A stretch of DNA of 6,578 bases from CAUZIB01 sp963578805 (GTDB lineage: Bacteria > Acidobacteriota > Vicinamibacteria > Vicinamibacterales > UBA8438), in NCBI GenBank assembly GCA_963578805.1, contig CAUZDY010000095.1:1-6578 (forward strand), given 5' to 3'. Under the pieces are notes generated by a model. It worked only from the letters and a program-made list of their open reading frames with translations. It had not been told where the DNA came from and searched no databases. Position 1 is the stretch's first letter. Every line of letters begins with the position of its first letter. A program made the position numbers and the translations under genes. This document shows positions 4,116 through 6,578 of this stretch, piece by piece.

Positions 4116-5168
4116 ATGCTGTTGACCGTGACGGCCATCAGTCTGGCTGTTCCTATCCAGGCACAAGTTCCACATTACGAAGTCGACCCTTTTTGGCCCA
4201 AACTCCCCCTCGGTGACGGCTGGATCACCGGCGGTCTGGGCGGAATGTGTATCGATGACCGGGACCATGTCTACGTGCTCAATCGTCAAAATGTCGTCCC
4301 TGCAGACCTCAATGCCGCGAACTTAGCGCCACCGGTGATCGAGTTTGATCCGGACGGTAGAGTCGTCCGTGGATGGGGCACCTCTGAACAACTCGGCGAC
4401 CGACTGCACGACTGCCATATTGATGCCGATCACAATGTCTGGATTGTCGCCGCAGCCACAGGCGTCATTCAGAAATACTCGCACGACGGAAGCGAACGCC
4501 TCCTCCAGATTGGCGAATCGGACAAGTACGACTCTTTCGACGGAACCCGTGAGGGTCGACCGATGAATTCCGATCGCGCCCAGTTCTTCTTGCCCGCAAG
4601 CGTTGATGTAGATCCGGAGAACGGAGATGTCTACGTCGCTGATGGCGAAACTCCTGACGGCAACTCTCGTGTCGCGGTGGTCACACATGATGGTCAATTC
4701 TTGCGCCAGTGGCGACTGCACCGAACTGAGCAGGAGGATGGCATCATACCGTTGCCGCACTGCCTACGGCTCTCGAATGATGGTCTCGTCTACGTATGCG
4801 ACCGGCGCGGCGATCGCATCCAAGTATTCGATCGTCAGGGCGCGTTCATCAGGAATATTGACGTTCCGTGGCCGCCGGACACGCCTCTCAACAGTCGCTT
4901 CTCGGAAACACGAGGCACGGCTGTTGTCATTGCGTTCTCTGCGGATTCAGAGCAGCGCTACCTGTTCGTAATAAATCAGAACAGCGTGATGGTCGACATC
5001 CTCGACCGCCAGACGGGGCGCGTAGTGGGAAGCTTTGGTGGTGGGCCAGGACGCTATCTCGGGCAGTTCACCCTCCCTCACGGCATCGCCGTTGATTCGA
5101 GAGGTGATGTTTACATTGCAGAGCAAGAAGGCCGCCGCATTCAGAAGTTTCAGCTAGTTGAGCCCTAG
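4116..5168 (+). CDS. secreted NHL-repeat six-bladed beta-propeller, PAL-like
   Basis: The 350-residue product begins MLLTVTAISLAVPIQAQ, a short Sec signal with likely cleavage near AQA/IQA, so it is probably periplasmic or secreted. An in-frame ATG at 4074 would add 14 residues (MDGRRHREFVAKIR); neither start has a clear ribosome binding site, and 4116 gives the more ordinary signal peptide. NHL-type repeats are visible, numbered here from 4074: IDADHNVWIVAAATGVIQKY (115-134), VDVDPENGDVYVAD (177-190), LPHCLRLSNDGLVYVCD then RGDRIQVFD (227-253), and LPHGIAVDSRGDVYIAEQ then RRIQKFQ (334-360). Histidines in LHDCH, LPHC and LPHG recur with spacing like the three zinc-binding histidines of peptidyl-alpha-hydroxyglycine alpha-amidating lyase (PAL), a family to which such bacterial propellers are often assigned. 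An actual lyase reaction is inference. It converges on the porin gene, with a strong hairpin between them. Confidence 0.8.
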   Translation: MLLTVTAISLAVPIQAQVPHYEVDPFWPKLPLGDGWITGGLGGMCIDDRDHVYVLNRQNVVPADLNAANLAPPVIEFDPDGRVVRGWGTSEQLGDRLHDCHIDADHNVWIVAAATGVIQKYSHDGSERLLQIGESDKYDSFDGTREGRPMNSDRAQFFLPASVDVDPENGDVYVADGETPDGNSRVAVVTHDGQFLRQWRLHRTEQEDGIIPLPHCLRLSNDGLVYVCDRRGDRIQVFDRQGAFIRNIDVPWPPDTPLNSRFSETRGTAVVIAFSADSEQRYLFVINQNSVMVDILDRQTGRVVGSFGGGPGRYLGQFTLPHGIAVDSRGDVYIAEQEGRRIQKFQLVEP

Positions 5169-5192
5169 CCCAACCGGCATTGCCTCATGATA

Positions 5193-5265
5193 ACCAGTGA
5201 ACCGCTTATCACGTGTTGCTATTCGCAACACGTGATAAGCGGTTACGAGGATACTGGTGGTTTTT
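5193..5265 (+). terminator. long 20-bp hairpin with T-tract between convergent genes
   Basis: Arms 5200-5219 and 5225-5244 are perfectly complementary over 20 bp around the 5-nt loop TATTC. ACCAGT (5193-5198) and ACTGGT (5253-5258) can extend the stem after an asymmetric bulge, and TTTTT follows at 5261-5265. It lies between the NHL gene stop (5168) and the porin stop (5303) and would terminate the + strand transcript. The stem also forms from the - strand, but no T-tract follows there. Confidence 0.8.
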
Positions 5266-5302
5266 CTTGAAGGTTTTCCCTACTGGAAACCAGACTCCTC
5301 TC

Positions 5303-6118
5303 CTAATAACCCATGCTTAACCCGAATAAAGCGATGACCTTAGCTCCATCATCTGACCCATTGATAGCCTTGAGTCCGTCGCCAAAAACCAGCAAACTCA
5401 AACTACCAGCGAATTCCCACGAGCCGAATTCAGCTGGAACACCAGCCAATGGGATACCGAGTGATGCACCTAAGCTAAAAAACCCAAAACTGCTGTCGGA
5501 GGTGCCGCCTTCGTAATAATCGCTAAGGCTAAGACCTAGCGCTATCGGAATAGAAACTGAATACGTATCAGTATCAAGCGGAAGCCCTGGTTCGACGCCA
5601 AGCTCAAAATAGGTGCCGTCGTTCGACCCTCCGTCAGCACCACCACCACTGTCCATTTCGATGGCGATAGTCGCGTAGGGCGCTATAAAGGTGTCATACC
5701 CAACGCCAATGGCTAATTCTTTAACACTGCCCCACGAACCCCTTGGGCTCATATATTTGGTATATGTCACATCAATCGCCGTGCTGCCCGTGGCACCAGA
5801 CAGTCCTGCGTAGAAATCACTTTCATACCAACTGGGAACAGTTTCTCCCTCAGCTTGTACCGAGTGCAGACTATTCCAAGTTCCAACCGCGAACGAAAAG
5901 TTGTCGTTCACCGCAATCCCCGCCTCAAGCCATGGCTGAGCAACAACTCCGCCTGTCTCCTGAACAATGCCGCGGAAGTAATAGTCACTAACAAAGTCAA
6001 TGCCCGCGCCAACGCTTATATTTCCATCATTTTGCGCAACAGCCGTGCCAGTCATTAGACCAGTGGCAGCAAGAAGGGCAACCGTGAAACCTACAAATCG
6101 GAATGCAAATGTTTTCAT
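5303..6118 (-). CDS. TorF-like putative outer-membrane porin
   Basis: The 271-residue protein starts MKTFAFRFVGFTVALLAATG and has a clear signal peptide ending TAVA, with cleavage expected before Gln29. The mature part begins with ISVGAGIDFVSDYYFRGI (about 33-50); VSDYxFRGI is the signature of the TorF-type putative porin family found in proteobacteria. Alternating hydrophobic and polar segments and a terminal aromatic residue (SMGY) fit a beta-barrel inserted into the outer membrane. The frame is open further upstream to 6280, but the ATG at 6118 is chosen because the signal peptide starts there and AAAGGAAAGAG lies just upstream. It follows the ammonium transporter gene by 94 bp on the same strand, an arrangement I associate with TorF porins near amt/glnK genes, and is likely co-expressed under nitrogen limitation. 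The solute it passes is not evident. Confidence 0.8.
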   Translation of the reverse strand: MKTFAFRFVGFTVALLAATGLMTGTAVAQNDGNISVGAGIDFVSDYYFRGIVQETGGVVAQPWLEAGIAVNDNFSFAVGTWNSLHSVQAEGETVPSWYESDFYAGLSGATGSTAIDVTYTKYMSPRGSWGSVKELAIGVGYDTFIAPYATIAIEMDSGGGADGGSNDGTYFELGVEPGLPLDTDTYSVSIPIALGLSLSDYYEGGTSDSSFGFFSLGASLGIPLAGVPAEFGSWEFAGSLSLLVFGDGLKAINGSDDGAKVIALFGLSMGY

Positions 6119-6212
6119 GGAACTACTCTTTCCTTTCTTTGAAATAGCTATCCCCGGATTTATCGAGCCAAACCGGGTAAAACTCCATTTGAGCAAGACA
6201 AGTCGCACGCGC

Positions 6213-6578
6213 TTAGAGTCCACCATACGCTTGCATCCCATGCTCACTAAGGTCGAGACCCTGGCGTTCCTCTTCCTCACTTACCCGCAACCCCATCGTT
6301 GCCTTCAAAACATAGAAGATCGCCAACGCTGAGGGGAACGCAAACGCCCCATAAGCCAGGACTCCTATTAATTGGGTGCCGAAAGAGTGGTCAGCGCTGA
6401 AGATGCCAACCGCCAGCGTTCCCCAAATGCCGCACACAAGGTGAACCGAAATCGCCCCAACGGGATCATCAAGCTTCGCGCGATCGATAAGTAGGACGGC
6501 ACCGACGACGATAACTCCCGCGATAAGACCGATGAGCATGGCACTATTAACACTCACGACGTCAGCACCGGCGGTTAT
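6213..6578 (-). CDS. amt: ammonium transporter (Amt family), C-terminal part
   Basis: The last 121 codons are present; the 5' part lies beyond the window edge (the frame is open to 6578). DDPVGAISVHLVCGIWGTLA contains the second histidine of the twin-His ammonium pore. The following segments (TQLIGVLAYGAFAFPSALAI and onward) are the final membrane helices. The cytoplasmic tail RVSEEEERQGLDLSEHGMQA followed by Tyr matches the canonical Amt C-terminus, which couples the trimer subunits and contacts the PII protein GlnK. Family members are trimeric inner-membrane channels of about 400-450 residues moving ammonium into the cell. Regulation by nitrogen status is expected from the family, but the promoter is outside the window. 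The TorF-like porin follows 94 bp downstream; no glnK lies between them. Confidence 0.95.
   Translation of the reverse strand: MTAGADVVSVNSAMLIGLIAGVIVVGAVLLIDRAKLDDPVGAISVHLVCGIWGTLAVGIFSADHSFGTQLIGVLAYGAFAFPSALAIFYVLKATMGLRVSEEEERQGLDLSEHGMQAYGGL

Noticed and set aside
4323..4760. 145-codon open frame on the - strand inside the NHL gene
   Set aside because: It is antisense to a clear NHL-repeat protein and has no independent support.
6119..6280. 54-residue N-terminal extension of the porin
   Set aside because: It would overlap the ammonium transporter C-terminus and place the signal peptide internally; the ATG at 6118 has a good ribosome binding site and an immediate signal peptide.

Overview
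The window looks like part of a gammaproteobacterial chromosome, probably from a marine or other environmental lineage. This rests on protein style only: an Amt-type ammonium transporter directly followed by a TorF-like outer-membrane porin, a SelO pseudokinase, an encoded tRNA CCA end and moderately high GC. Species cannot be assigned. Coding density is low in the first 4 kb and normal afterwards.

Layout. Bases 1-81 are the last 26 codons of a gene on the + strand, probably a PQQ-type sugar/sorbosone dehydrogenase beta-propeller. tRNA-Ser(GCU) follows at 156-249. From there to about 3663 lies an accessory-looking stretch: a two-helix small membrane protein (416-724), about 500 bp with no convincing gene, selO (1236-2684), a 44-codon stub of a Sel1-repeat gene (2846-2980) and a four-helix membrane protein of unknown function (3045-3452). 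The stretch ends in a 23-nt piece identical in layout to the 3' end of a tRNA-Ser (T-loop to CCA, 3641-3663) with no tRNA attached. An intact tRNA-Ser on one side and an orphan tRNA-Ser 3' end on the other is the classical outline of a tRNA-integrated islet, although no integrase is present and the two ends differ at 3 of 25 positions.

Inside this stretch the intergenic spaces share short motifs. An 11-nt box, GCGCACCCGCG, occurs three times (1100, 2732, 3473). A TTGAACC element occurs three times (334, 1130, 2796), and in two of these it forms a TTGAAC-N17-TAGGAT promoter of identical geometry. The stretch therefore reads as separate single-gene transcription units divided by repeated spacers.

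Right of 3663, a 14-bp hairpin precedes the C-terminal remnant of an endonuclease/exonuclease/phosphatase-family gene on the - strand (3838-about 4060). Next comes a secreted NHL-repeat beta-propeller on the + strand (4116-5168), whose three repeat-linked histidines recall the zinc site of peptidyl-hydroxyglycine amidating lyase. A 20-bp perfect hairpin with a downstream T-tract separates it from the convergent - strand pair: the C-terminal part of an ammonium transporter (6213 to the window edge) and, 94 bp after it, a TorF-like porin (5303-6118). Those two are probably co-transcribed and linked to nitrogen uptake.

No CRISPR array, complete insertion sequence, integrase, toxin-antitoxin pair or recognisable defence system was seen.
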